A DNA stretch of 64,000 bases, taken from the NCBI GenBank assembly GCA_902363395.1, contig CABIZZ010000001.1, positions 248,001 to 312,000 on the forward strand, in the 5' to 3' direction. The notes under the pieces were generated by a model that worked only from the letters and a program-made list of their open reading frames with translations, ran no database searches and was not told the DNA's origin. Both the position numbers and the translations under genes were made by a program. This DNA is from Streptococcaceae bacterium. GTDB taxonomy: Bacteria; Bacillota; Bacilli; Lactobacillales; Streptococcaceae. Shown here piece by piece: positions 46,937 through 55,107 of this stretch (within the stretch, counting starts at the first letter, position 1; every line of letters begins with the position of its first letter).

Positions 46937-48202
46937 ATTGCTTTGACGAATGTTCTCTAAAACAGCTTGGGCTTTTTCCAGGTTAAAGGGTTTGTCTTCT
47001 AACAGGGCTTGGACCACCGGAGCTACCTCTGACGGACTAGCGCCGGCAAGTAGGGCAAGGGACTTAGCTTGGAGTTTCATATGCCCATGTTGAATACCGG
47101 TGCTGACCAAGGCCTTAAGCGCTGCAAAGTTTTGAGCTAGGCCGACAGCTACAATGATCCGCGCAAGAGTTTGGGCGTCGGGATTTCCAAGTAGGTCATG
47201 GGCCACTTGAACACTTGGATTGAGTCCGATGGAGCCTCCCTTGGTAGCGATAGGCATGGGAAGAGTCAACTGGCCTTCTAGGACTTGCTGATCTGGATGA
47301 GCTATCCAACTAGATAGTCCTTGAGCTTGTCCAGATCGACTAGCATAGGTATGGCCGCCTGCTTCAATCGCCCGCCAGTCATTCCCAGTTGCCAAGACGA
47401 CAGCATCAATGCCATTGAAAATTCCCTTGTTGTGAGTCGCGGCCCGATAAGGATCAACAGCCGCTAGTTGACTGGCCAGAGCTATTTTCTGAGCGATTTC
47501 GGCCGCTTCCTTGGGATCGCGACTGAGGAAGCGGTAGTCTATGTGACAGCTTGCCGTGACCAGGGCATCTGTCGCTAGGTTAGACAGAATAGCCATTAAT
47601 CCCTGCCCCTCGGATAAATCTTCTAAAGGGTCGACCAGGGCTTCTAGCATGGTGTTGAGCATATTAGCCCCCATGGCCTCTTTTGGATCAACGGATAGGT
47701 AGCAAATGAGAAAGTCCCCTTTCACCTCTGTCCAGAGATCTCGTGCCCCACCTCCCCGTTTAACAATGGAAGGATAGGCTTGATTGGCCAGTTGGAGCAA
47801 TTCTTCCTTAGCTTCTGTAATCGCCTGACTGGCCTTTTCTTTATGGCTAACCTCATAGAGAGCTACTTGACCGATCATTTGACGCTTGTGAACCTGGGTC
47901 TTAAAGCCGCCTGAACGCTTGATCAGCCCTGCAGCGTAAGAAGCAGCAGCGATGACAGATGGTTCTTCCGTCACCATTGGGACCTGAATTTCCTGGCCAT
48001 CTACCTGGAAGCCAGGAGCTAGACCAAAGGGTAAAGCCAAGGTGCCGAGGACATTTTCGACCATTTCATTGGCAAGAGAAAGGGGCAATGTGTCATTGTC
48101 CCTTACTGTTTGTAGACCTTCTTCTGAAAGGAGTCCGGCCAGAGCCAGTTTCTCGATGCGCTCTGCTGGACTTGCTTTTGAAAAACCAGTTAATTTAACC
48201 AT
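46934..48202 (-). CDS. mvaA: Hydroxymethylglutaryl-CoA reductase, class II (degradative-type fold)
   Basis: Reduces HMG-CoA to mevalonate, the committed step. 422 residues. Visible are the CoA-site segment LANEMVENVLGTLALPFGLAP, EPSVIAAASYAAGL (catalytic Glu), EAMGANMLNTMLEAL, and the GNDWRAIEAGGHTYASR region; a C-terminal His-containing segment is present. Second gene after mvaS, overlapping it by 8 bp. Confidence 0.95.
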   Translation of the reverse strand: MVKLTGFSKASPAERIEKLALAGLLSEEGLQTVRDNDTLPLSLANEMVENVLGTLALPFGLAPGFQVDGQEIQVPMVTEEPSVIAAASYAAGLIKRSGGFKTQVHKRQMIGQVALYEVSHKEKASQAITEAKEELLQLANQAYPSIVKRGGGARDLWTEVKGDFLICYLSVDPKEAMGANMLNTMLEALVDPLEDLSEGQGLMAILSNLATDALVTASCHIDYRFLSRDPKEAAEIAQKIALASQLAAVDPYRAATHNKGIFNGIDAVVLATGNDWRAIEAGGHTYASRSGQAQGLSSWIAHPDQQVLEGQLTLPMPIATKGGSIGLNPSVQVAHDLLGNPDAQTLARIIVAVGLAQNFAALKALVSTGIQHGHMKLQAKSLALLAGASPSEVAPVVQALLEDKPFNLEKAQAVLENIRQSN

Positions 48203-49373
48203 GGTGTTCTACCTTTACATAGGTTCGTTGGTGTTCGTTGATTTCTGATAAGGCATAGGTTTGATCTTGGTAACCTTGGAAGGTTTGATTGCCTTCAGCA
48301 TCTAATTGTGCCTCTTCAAAGAAGATCTTCTCATATTCGGCAATCGTAAGAGCTTTTCGCTGATCCAATTCTGCCATACGATTTGGATGGAGCATTTGCT
48401 CAAATCCTTCGACTAAGTGAGCACTAAAAATTTCAGCGACTGCGCCACTTCCATATCCATAGAGGGCGATGCGGTCGCCAGCCACTAGTTGAGGCTGATT
48501 CTCTAAGAGAGAAAGCAAACCTAGGAAGAGGGAACCTGTATAGATATTCCCAACCTTTTGGCTGTAGAGAATGGATTGTTCAAAATTGTATTGCAATTGG
48601 GCTTGTTTCTCAGGAGAAAGACTCTTGTCAAGAATCTTTTTTAAGCCCTTGAGGGCGAGCTTGGGATAAGGAAGGTGGAAGCAGACCGCCGCAAAATCAT
48701 CCAAGGTTAAGCCAGTTCGTTTTTGATACTCTGTCCAAGTTGTTTTCAGGCAATCCAAGTACTGTTGGGTCGAATAAATCCCATTGACAAAGGGAGTGCT
48801 GGAATAGTTAGGACGCCAGAAATCCATGACGTCACGGGTCTGAGCTACATTATCATCATTAAAGGCTAGGATACGTGGGTTCTGCGTCACTAGCATAGCG
48901 ACAGATCCAGCTCCTTGAGTCGGTTCTCCAGGGGTGTCGATCCCATATTTTGCAATATCGCTGGCAATGACCAAGACCTTGCTCTGTGGGAACTTTTCAA
49001 CATGAAGTTTAGCATAGTCCAAAGCGGCCGTTGCAGCATAGCAGGCTTCCTTCATTTCAAAGCTCCGAGCAAAGGGTTGGATTCCTAGGAGACCGTGAAC
49101 GAAAACAGCAGCAGCCTTACTTTGGTCAATTCCTGACTCGGTCGCCAGGATGACCATATCGATTTCTTCTTTTTCTTCTTCGGTTAAAATACTATGGCTG
49201 GCACTTGCTCCAAGTGTGACGATATCCTCTGTAATAGGGGCAATACTTAGTTCTTTCAATAAGAGCCCTTTACTGAGTTTTTCTGGATCAGTATTTCGAG
49301 CAGCCGCTAGCTCACTTAAGCGCAAGACATACTGGCTGGTCGCAAATCCAATCTTATCAATACCGATTGTCAT
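48195..49373 (-). CDS. mvaS: Hydroxymethylglutaryl-CoA synthase
   Basis: Condenses acetyl-CoA with acetoacetyl-CoA to HMG-CoA. 392 residues, thiolase fold: GIDKIGFATSQYVLRLSEL at the N-terminus, ATESGIDQSKAAAVFVHGLL, the nucleophile in EMKEACYAATAAL, and CFHLPYPKLALKGLKKI with the catalytic His. First gene of the minus-strand operon. No acetyl-CoA acetyltransferase is in the window. The promoter is in the gap 49374-49534 (a TGGTAAAAT -10 near 49425 is likely). Confidence 0.96.
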   Translation of the reverse strand: MTIGIDKIGFATSQYVLRLSELAAARNTDPEKLSKGLLLKELSIAPITEDIVTLGASASHSILTEEEKEEIDMVILATESGIDQSKAAAVFVHGLLGIQPFARSFEMKEACYAATAALDYAKLHVEKFPQSKVLVIASDIAKYGIDTPGEPTQGAGSVAMLVTQNPRILAFNDDNVAQTRDVMDFWRPNYSSTPFVNGIYSTQQYLDCLKTTWTEYQKRTGLTLDDFAAVCFHLPYPKLALKGLKKILDKSLSPEKQAQLQYNFEQSILYSQKVGNIYTGSLFLGLLSLLENQPQLVAGDRIALYGYGSGAVAEIFSAHLVEGFEQMLHPNRMAELDQRKALTIAEYEKIFFEEAQLDAEGNQTFQGYQDQTYALSEINEHQRTYVKVEHHG

Positions 49374-49534
49374 AAATAACCTCTTTTAATTTGATATCTA
49401 CTAGTATATTTCGTTACTATTTTACCATATTTGAGAGCAAAACTCCCTTGAAAAAGCCAGAACAGAATGGAAATCATTCTTAGGACCGAGTTGGGCAAGG
49501 GGATTTTTTGAAAAAAAGAGGACGAAAAACAAAA

Positions 49535-49708
49535 GAGAGTGGGACAGAAATCGGTAATTCGTTAGAATTCGATTTCGTCGTCCCACCTCCGCACAGTTGA
49601 GTAGGGCTGTAAAAGCTGATGAATTCAGCGTAGTAGAGCCCACTCAACCACTGCGTCTTGCTCGACAATCCAAAAACAATTGAGAGGCTAGGACTTTTGT
49701 CCCAGCCT
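49535..49708 (+). repeat. 174-bp hairpin-rich intergenic repeat, copy 2
   Basis: 170 of 174 positions equal copy 1 at 22865-23038, same strand. It lies between the stop of the small membrane protein gene and the mvaS promoter, and occupies half of the 344-bp gap 49374-49717; the rest of the gap is mvaS promoter sequence. Flanking bases are unlike those of copy 1 and no target duplication is visible. The right-end hairpin can terminate the 77-residue gene's transcript. Confidence 0.9.
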
Positions 49709-49717
49709 TTTCAACTC

Positions 49718-49951
49718 TTATGCTTGCTTATCTTTTTTAGGATTGCTCATGATTCGTATGAAGAGCTCTTTGCATTTGTCTCTTAGAACATTTTCGTAGA
49801 AGACGATTAAAGCGATGTATACAATCAGAAAGTTCAAGGTCAGATAGAACAAGTCAAATGAATTACGGGCATAGATAGTCGCTGATTGATAGGAGGGGAG
49901 GGCTCCTAGGATCATCCAAGGAAGATACTTGATATACTTGTTTAGCATCAT
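49718..49951 (-). CDS. Small hypothetical membrane protein
   Basis: 77 residues with two hydrophobic segments (about 8-24 and 34-52, LYLTLNFLIVYIALIVF-like) and a basic C-terminal tail (PKKDKQA). No recognised family. The start is the first of two tandem ATG codons, with GAGGTGAT upstream. The promoter carries a cre-like site, which suggests control by carbon source and supports the gene being real despite its size. Confidence 0.75.
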   Translation of the reverse strand: MMLNKYIKYLPWMILGALPSYQSATIYARNSFDLFYLTLNFLIVYIALIVFYENVLRDKCKELFIRIMSNPKKDKQA

Positions 49952-49993
49952 ACATCACCTCACATACTTTAAAGGATTTGTTTTTTCACTATC

Positions 49994-50030
49994 ATTGTAC
50001 TCCTTTTAAATAAAAATGCAAGCGATTACA
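49994..50030 (-). promoter_or_regulatory. Promoter with overlapping cre site for the small membrane protein gene
   Basis: On the minus strand TTGCAT (50021-50016), 16-bp spacer, TACAAT (49999-49994). TGTAATCGCTTGCA (50030-50017, minus) matches the cre consensus except at one position and overlaps the -35. Confidence 0.65.
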
Positions 50031-50046
50031 TAGATAAGTTTTGAAA

Positions 50047-50080
50047 AACCAATGCTAGTTGGCATTGGTCATTTTTCTTT
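50047..50080 (-). terminator. Terminator of the ThrE-type exporter genes
   Basis: AACCAATGC/GCATTGGT stem with loop TAGTTG; on the minus strand followed by TTTTTC. It overlaps the last codon. Confidence 0.75.
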
Positions 50081-50522
50081 TTTGATGGCGTTGGTAAGAA
50101 TGGTAGAGTTTCAAGACGACAGACCCACTAGCCATCCCGATAGAGATGACCAAGGCTAGAATAACCACCAAGGTTACGCTGGTCATGGCTTGCCGATATT
50201 GGCCGCTAACAAAGAAGGAGGTGGTCCGATAGGAAATATATCCAGGAACCAAGGGGGCAAGAATAGCCAGCATAAAGACAACGACAGGCGTCTTATAGAT
50301 AATACTTAAAATTTGACTGATACAAGAACCCACAATCGCTGCAATAAACGTCGCGATAATAACATTGGTAGGTCCTTTCAAGATATAGTAGAGCAACCAG
50401 ATAGCCATTCCTAGAACTCCTCCAGGGACTAACATCGAGCGTTGCACGTTGAGGACGATTAAAAAGGTAATGATGGCAATCAAACTCGCCACGGCTTGGA
50501 TTAAAAATTCAATTAGATTCAT
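50055..50522 (-). CDS. Threonine/serine exporter, small (ThrE C-terminal-like, DUF3815) subunit
   Basis: 155 residues with about five helices. It corresponds to the C-terminal half of ThrE (DUF3815/ThrE_2). The segment VPGGVLGMAIWLLYYILKG is followed by LAPLVPGYISYRTTSFF, typical of this half. With the preceding 252-residue gene it forms a two-gene version of the threonine/serine exporter. The gap to that gene is 4 bp. The split is the normal firmicute form, not a frameshift. Confidence 0.87.
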   Translation of the reverse strand: MNLIEFLIQAVASLIAIITFLIVLNVQRSMLVPGGVLGMAIWLLYYILKGPTNVIIATFIAAIVGSCISQILSIIYKTPVVVFMLAILAPLVPGYISYRTTSFFVSGQYRQAMTSVTLVVILALVISIGMASGSVVLKLYHSYQRHQKRKMTNAN

Positions 50523-50526
50523 GATT

Positions 50527-51285
50527 CTATTTCATAAGGACAAGAGCGACGGTCGTTCCGGCACCAAGGGCAAGGGTAATGAGCAGGGTTTCAAAGAGTT
50601 TACTCATCCCAGAGTTGAGGTGGTTGTTCATCAGATCCCTGACGGCATTGGTCATGGCAATCCCAGGAACGAAAGGCATGACACAACCGGCAATAATGAG
50701 ATCAGTATTGGAAGGAAAACCACTATATTGAGACCAAATATGGGCCAAAAAGCCAAAGACAAAGGCTGCCGCAAAAGCAGTGGCAAAAGGGATGCGCACG
50801 TATTTCTCAACGACTAGAGAGAAAGCAAAGGCAAAGACGGTCGCAATACCTGCTCCTATCGCATCATAAAAATTCCCGCCAAACATAATAGAGAAAAAAG
50901 GGGCACTAAGAGTAGCCGCGATGGTTAACTGGAGATTGGTATAAGGGACTGCTTTCTGCTTCAATTGGTTCAAGGCTTGGTAGGCTTCTTCGAGATCGAT
51001 GTGCCCAGAGACTAATTGGCGAGAAATCTGATTGACATCACAGACCTTCTCGATATTGTAATTGGTCCGCAGGATCCGCTTCATCCGTGTGATATTGGCG
51101 TTTTCGATTGAAAAGAAAATAGCGACTGGCATCGCTAAGGCATTGCAATCATCGATTCCTTGAGAATGAGCAATCCGGATCATGGTATCCTCCACCCGAT
51201 GGATTTCAGAACCGCTCTCTAAAAGGAGGGTTCCTGCCAACATGAGGACGTCAATCACGCGGTCCATATCTTTAGACGCTTCCAT
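50527..51285 (-). CDS. Threonine/serine exporter, large (ThrE N-terminal, DUF1212) subunit
   Basis: 252 residues: a soluble N-terminal domain with the DUF1212 pattern LESGSEIHRVEDTMIRIA and AMPVAIFFSIEN, then about five helices. In Corynebacterium the fused ThrE exports threonine and serine; the substrate here is inferred. First gene of the pair. No promoter was clear upstream in the 140-bp gap to pflB's terminator. Confidence 0.87.
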   Translation of the reverse strand: MEASKDMDRVIDVLMLAGTLLLESGSEIHRVEDTMIRIAHSQGIDDCNALAMPVAIFFSIENANITRMKRILRTNYNIEKVCDVNQISRQLVSGHIDLEEAYQALNQLKQKAVPYTNLQLTIAATLSAPFFSIMFGGNFYDAIGAGIATVFAFAFSLVVEKYVRIPFATAFAAAFVFGFLAHIWSQYSGFPSNTDLIIAGCVMPFVPGIAMTNAVRDLMNNHLNSGMSKLFETLLITLALGAGTTVALVLMK

Positions 51286-51382
51286 TGTTCTTCCTGTTCT
51301 GTTAATAGATTGTCTCCATTATATCAAAATTTCACTGATTTGTACTAGTGTTACCACGGATTTAGCCAAGACAGGACAAGAA

Positions 51383-51408
51383 AAAACCAGCCGTTTCCGA
51401 CTGGTTTG
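51383..51408 (-). terminator. pflB terminator
   Basis: AACCAG...CTGGTT with inner CG/CG pairs around a GAAA-type loop; the minus strand ends in TTTTTTC. Confidence 0.8.
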
Positions 51409-51425
51409 AAAAATTTATTTGAATC

Positions 51426-53741
51426 TTAGCTCAAGGCATCATCCATAGAAAGAACTTCGTGGAAGACACGTTGTGTCAATTCAGTTTTTTGTTCTGGAGT
51501 GAGGTATTTAGTGTTTACACAGTATCCAGAGATACGTACGATAACATCTTCACCTGACATGATCTTTTCGTAAACGTCTGACAAGTCCATAACGTTCAAG
51601 TTAACGTGTTGTCCACCGTTTTCGAAGTATCCATCAAGGATAGTTACCAAGTTGTCTACTTGTTCGTCACGAGTTTTACCAAGAGCACGTGGTGACACTT
51701 GAGTAGTGAGTGAGATACCGTCAGCTGCGTAACCAAAGTCAAGGCTAGCAAGTGAGTTCAAGTTTTGCAACCATCCACCTTTAGCTTTGTTAGATGGGTT
51801 AGCACCTGGTGAGAAGAATTCCAATTTGCTTGTGTTCACAGAACCATCTTCGTTGAGGTATACCCCTTTGTGGACTGGTGAGTTACCAGTTTGTTTAGAG
51901 TAAGCAACGTTAGAAGTGATAGTCAAAAGTGAAACTGTAGCTTCTGCATTCTTGTAAAGTTTGTGGCTGCGAAGACGAGTAGTGTAAGCTTCGATCAACC
52001 ATTCTGCCAATTCGTTAGAACGTGGGTCATCTTCACCCCAACGTGGGTATTCACCAATTGTTTCGTAATCGTAGATGTAGCCATCTTCGTCACGGATTGG
52101 TTTAACAGTAGCGTATTTAATTGCTGACAAAGTATCAACAGTGTTAGCGAATCCACAGATACCGAATCCCATGTTAGCGCGTTGGTGAGTTGGCAAGAAG
52201 GCCATTTGAACAGCTTCGTAGTTGTACTTATCAGTCATGTAGTGGATGATGTTCAAAGCATCTACGTAAGTGTCAGTCAACCAGTCAAGTGATTTTTCAA
52301 AGTTTGCTTTAACAGATTCGAATTCAAGAACTTCGTCACGGATAGGATCGATGTCAAATACTTTATAGTCTTTATGAACGTCGTCGTAACCACCGTTCAA
52401 ACCAGTAAGAAGAGCTTTAAGAACGTTAACACGAGCACCGAAGTACTGGATGTTGTGGCGTTGTTCTTCGTTTTCTGGGTCAAGTGGAGATACACAACAT
52501 GAGATACAGCTCATTTCACCGTATCCGTCTTTAGCCATAGTAGTTACACCTTCGTATTGGATAGAAGAGTGTTTGTGGCTCATGTGCATACAGTAGCGAC
52601 GGAAGCTGTATGGCAATTTGTCAGTCCAAAGAACTGTCAAGTTTGGTTCTGGAGAGTTACCGATGTTGTCCAAAGTGTTCAAGAAACGGAAGTCCATCTT
52701 AGTAACACGGTGACGTCCGTCGTTACCCATACCAGCCATAGAAGTTGTGATGAAGGTTGGGTCACCTGAGTACAATTGGTCGTAAGCTTTTGTACGAGCA
52801 AATTTAACAGTACGCAATTTCATAACGAAATCATCAACGAATTCTTGGATTTCAGACTCAGTGTAAGTACCACGAGCCAAGTCACGTTCAGCGTAGATGT
52901 CCAAAACGATTGGCACACGTCCAAGGGAAGTAGCAGCACCGTTGATCACACGGCAGACAGCCATGAAGGCGATGTTTGTCCATTGGATTGCTTCTTTTGT
53001 ATCGAAGGCAGGACGACGTACGTCTACACCATAAAGGTCACCCAATTTGACAACTTCTTGAAGTGCTTGGTATTGAAGGTTTACTTCTTCACGAAGACGG
53101 ATTGATTCTTCATCGATTTCAGTAATCGCGTTCCAGTCGTTTGCTTTTTCAGCCATCAAGTAGTCAGCTCCATAAAGGGCCAAACGAGCATAAACCCCGA
53201 TGATACGTCCACGTGAGTATGCATCTGGAAGACCAGTTACTGTGTGAGCGTGACGTGCACGACGGATGTTTGTAGTATAAGCACGGAAGATACCGTCGTT
53301 AACTGTTGTTACATATTTAGTGAAGATTTCATGCACAGCTGGATCTGGCTCATATCCATTTTCTTTCAAAGTAGTTTCCGCCATACGGATACCACCACGA
53401 GGCATGAAGTTCAATTTGAACAATTCATCGTTTTGGATACCGAAGATGACTTCATTTTCTTTGTCGATGTATCCAGCTGCGATATCAGCGATAGAAGTTG
53501 GACGAGTATCGTATGGGAAACGAGTTTCTTCGTAGTGTGCTTTTGTTTCTTCAACAATCTTCTTGATGTGAAGAGAACGTTCAGTTGGTCCAGCTAGGAA
53601 GCTTTCGTCTCCATCATAAGGAGTGTAGTTAGCTTGTACAAAGCGTGAGACGCTGGCTCTTTCTTTCCAGTCTTCCCCTTGGAAGCCTTCCCAGGCTTTG
53701 TCAAAAATGTCTTGTGCTTCAACAACTGTTTTAACAACCAT
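51426..53741 (-). CDS. pflB: Formate acetyltransferase (pyruvate formate-lyase)
   Basis: Converts pyruvate and CoA to acetyl-CoA and formate in mixed-acid fermentation under low oxygen or slow sugar supply. 771 residues. The active-site cysteine pair is in [15 protein letters not shown] and the glycyl-radical site is RISGYCVN with Gly739 near the C-terminus. Needs an activating enzyme that is not in this window. Codon use is biased toward high expression. Own promoter and terminator; divergent from dinB. Confidence 0.97.
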   Translation of the reverse strand: MVVKTVVEAQDIFDKAWEGFQGEDWKERASVSRFVQANYTPYDGDESFLAGPTERSLHIKKIVEETKAHYEETRFPYDTRPTSIADIAAGYIDKENEVIFGIQNDELFKLNFMPRGGIRMAETTLKENGYEPDPAVHEIFTKYVTTVNDGIFRAYTTNIRRARHAHTVTGLPDAYSRGRIIGVYARLALYGADYLMAEKANDWNAITEIDEESIRLREEVNLQYQALQEVVKLGDLYGVDVRRPAFDTKEAIQWTNIAFMAVCRVINGAATSLGRVPIVLDIYAERDLARGTYTESEIQEFVDDFVMKLRTVKFARTKAYDQLYSGDPTFITTSMAGMGNDGRHRVTKMDFRFLNTLDNIGNSPEPNLTVLWTDKLPYSFRRYCMHMSHKHSSIQYEGVTTMAKDGYGEMSCISCCVSPLDPENEEQRHNIQYFGARVNVLKALLTGLNGGYDDVHKDYKVFDIDPIRDEVLEFESVKANFEKSLDWLTDTYVDALNIIHYMTDKYNYEAVQMAFLPTHQRANMGFGICGFANTVDTLSAIKYATVKPIRDEDGYIYDYETIGEYPRWGEDDPRSNELAEWLIEAYTTRLRSHKLYKNAEATVSLLTITSNVAYSKQTGNSPVHKGVYLNEDGSVNTSKLEFFSPGANPSNKAKGGWLQNLNSLASLDFGYAADGISLTTQVSPRALGKTRDEQVDNLVTILDGYFENGGQHVNLNVMDLSDVYEKIMSGEDVIVRISGYCVNTKYLTPEQKTELTQRVFHEVLSMDDALS

Positions 53742-53794
53742 GTTTAAATCCTCTTATATCTTTCTAGCAACAAATCTGTTGCACTTACAACAGT

Positions 53795-53823
53795 AGTATA
53801 CCACATAGAAATCGGTTTCACAA
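53795..53823 (-). promoter_or_regulatory. Promoter of pflB, with a weak cre-like sequence
   Basis: On the minus strand TTGTGA (53823-53818), 17-bp spacer, TATACT (53800-53795) preceded by TGG. The spacer-overlapping TGAAACCGATTTCT differs from cre at three positions, so CcpA control is only suggested. CAACA/TGTTG repeats lie in the leader. Confidence 0.6.
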
Positions 53824-53966
53824 AGGGAACAGCAAAAAGATTTTGGATTCTTTTATAATACAGAAGGGGATATATAGATAAACTGTATTATATTTTTGTC
53901 TTGGGAGAGGTGAAAATTAGTAGGAAAAAATCGGTGATAGGGATATAATGAAAGAGGAGGTTGCCC

Positions 53967-55079
53967 ATGCTCATATTTCCTTTAGTAAATGATACGAGTC
54001 GTAAGATCATTCATATCGATATGGATGCCTTTTTTGCGTCCGTTGAAGAGCGCGACCATCCAGAATTGAAGGGAAAGCCTGTCATCATTGGTCATGATCC
54101 TCGTTTGTCTGGCGGAAGAGGAGTGGTATCGACATGCAATTACGAAGCCAGAAAATATGGGGTCCATTCGGCTATGAGTTCCAAAGAGGCCTATGAACGG
54201 TGTCCTCAGGCAGTTTTCATCCCTGGCAACTACGAGAAGTACCAGGCTGTCGGTCTCCAAGTCAGAGAAATATTTAAACGCTACACCGATCTGATTGAGC
54301 CCATGAGCATTGATGAAGCCTATCTGGATGTGACCAACAATAAGCTTGGTCTTCAGTCTGCTGTCAAGGTAGCTCGCTTGATTCAGCATGATATTTGGAA
54401 TGAATTGCACTTAACTGCTTCTGCCGGAGTTTCCTACAATAAGTTTCTAGCAAAAATTGCCAGTGATTACCAGAAGCCTCGGGGACTGACCGTCATTTTA
54501 CCCGAGCAAGCTCAAGACTTTTTAAGTCAGCTGGATGTAGCTAAGTTTCATGGTGTGGGGAAACGGACAGTGGAGCGACTTCATGATTTGGGAATTTTTA
54601 CGGGAGCAGATCTCTTAGAAGTGCCGGAAATGACTCTCATCGATCACTTTGGTCGCTTTGGTTTTGATCTCTATCGAAAGGCTCGGGGGATTCATAATAG
54701 TCCGGTTAAGAGCAATCGCATTCGCAAGTCCATTGGGAAGGAACGCACCTACCGAAAATTGCTGGTGGCCGAGGATGATGTGCTAAAAGAATTAGCCAAC
54801 CTATCTGAAAAGGTAGCGAACAGCTTGGCCAAGCATCAGAAGATTGGTAAGACCTTGGTGCTCAAGATTCGTTATGCCGATTTTACGACCTTGACCAAGA
54901 GGCGTAGCTTAGAAGAAGCAACCAGAGACCCTGAAGTCATTCAGAGACTGGCCCAGGAGCTCTACCAGAGCCTAGAAAGTAACTCCTCAGGTATTCGCCT
55001 TTTAGGGGTGACCCTCACTAATTTTTCTTCCGAGTCTCGGGAAACCCATGAAGGATCTCTAATAGAAGAAACCCCGTAG
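53967..55079 (+). CDS. dinB: DNA polymerase IV (Y family)
   Basis: Error-prone translesion polymerase. 370 residues. Motifs are [14 protein letters not shown] (first catalytic Asp), the [23 protein letters not shown] palm segment, [13 protein letters not shown] (second Asp/Glu pair) and [21 protein letters not shown]. The ATG at 53967 follows AGGAGG by 6 nt; a TTG two codons earlier is in frame. Divergent from pflB, a pair conserved in streptococci. No LexA-like box was seen. Confidence 0.95.
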   Translation: MLIFPLVNDTSRKIIHIDMDAFFASVEERDHPELKGKPVIIGHDPRLSGGRGVVSTCNYEARKYGVHSAMSSKEAYERCPQAVFIPGNYEKYQAVGLQVREIFKRYTDLIEPMSIDEAYLDVTNNKLGLQSAVKVARLIQHDIWNELHLTASAGVSYNKFLAKIASDYQKPRGLTVILPEQAQDFLSQLDVAKFHGVGKRTVERLHDLGIFTGADLLEVPEMTLIDHFGRFGFDLYRKARGIHNSPVKSNRIRKSIGKERTYRKLLVAEDDVLKELANLSEKVANSLAKHQKIGKTLVLKIRYADFTTLTKRRSLEEATRDPEVIQRLAQELYQSLESNSSGIRLLGVTLTNFSSESRETHEGSLIEETP

Positions 55080-55105
55080 GTATACTTGACCTACGGGGAA
55101 TTTTT
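55071..55105. terminator. Bidirectional terminator between dinB and recD2
   Basis: CCCCGTAGGT pairs with ACCTACGGGG (10 bp) followed by AATTTTT. It overlaps the dinB stop codon. Confidence 0.9.
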
Positions 55106-55107
55106 AG

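Noticed and set aside
50055..51285. ThrE split in two as a possible frameshift
   Set aside because: The two halves have a 4-bp gap, separate starts and the normal firmicute two-gene arrangement.
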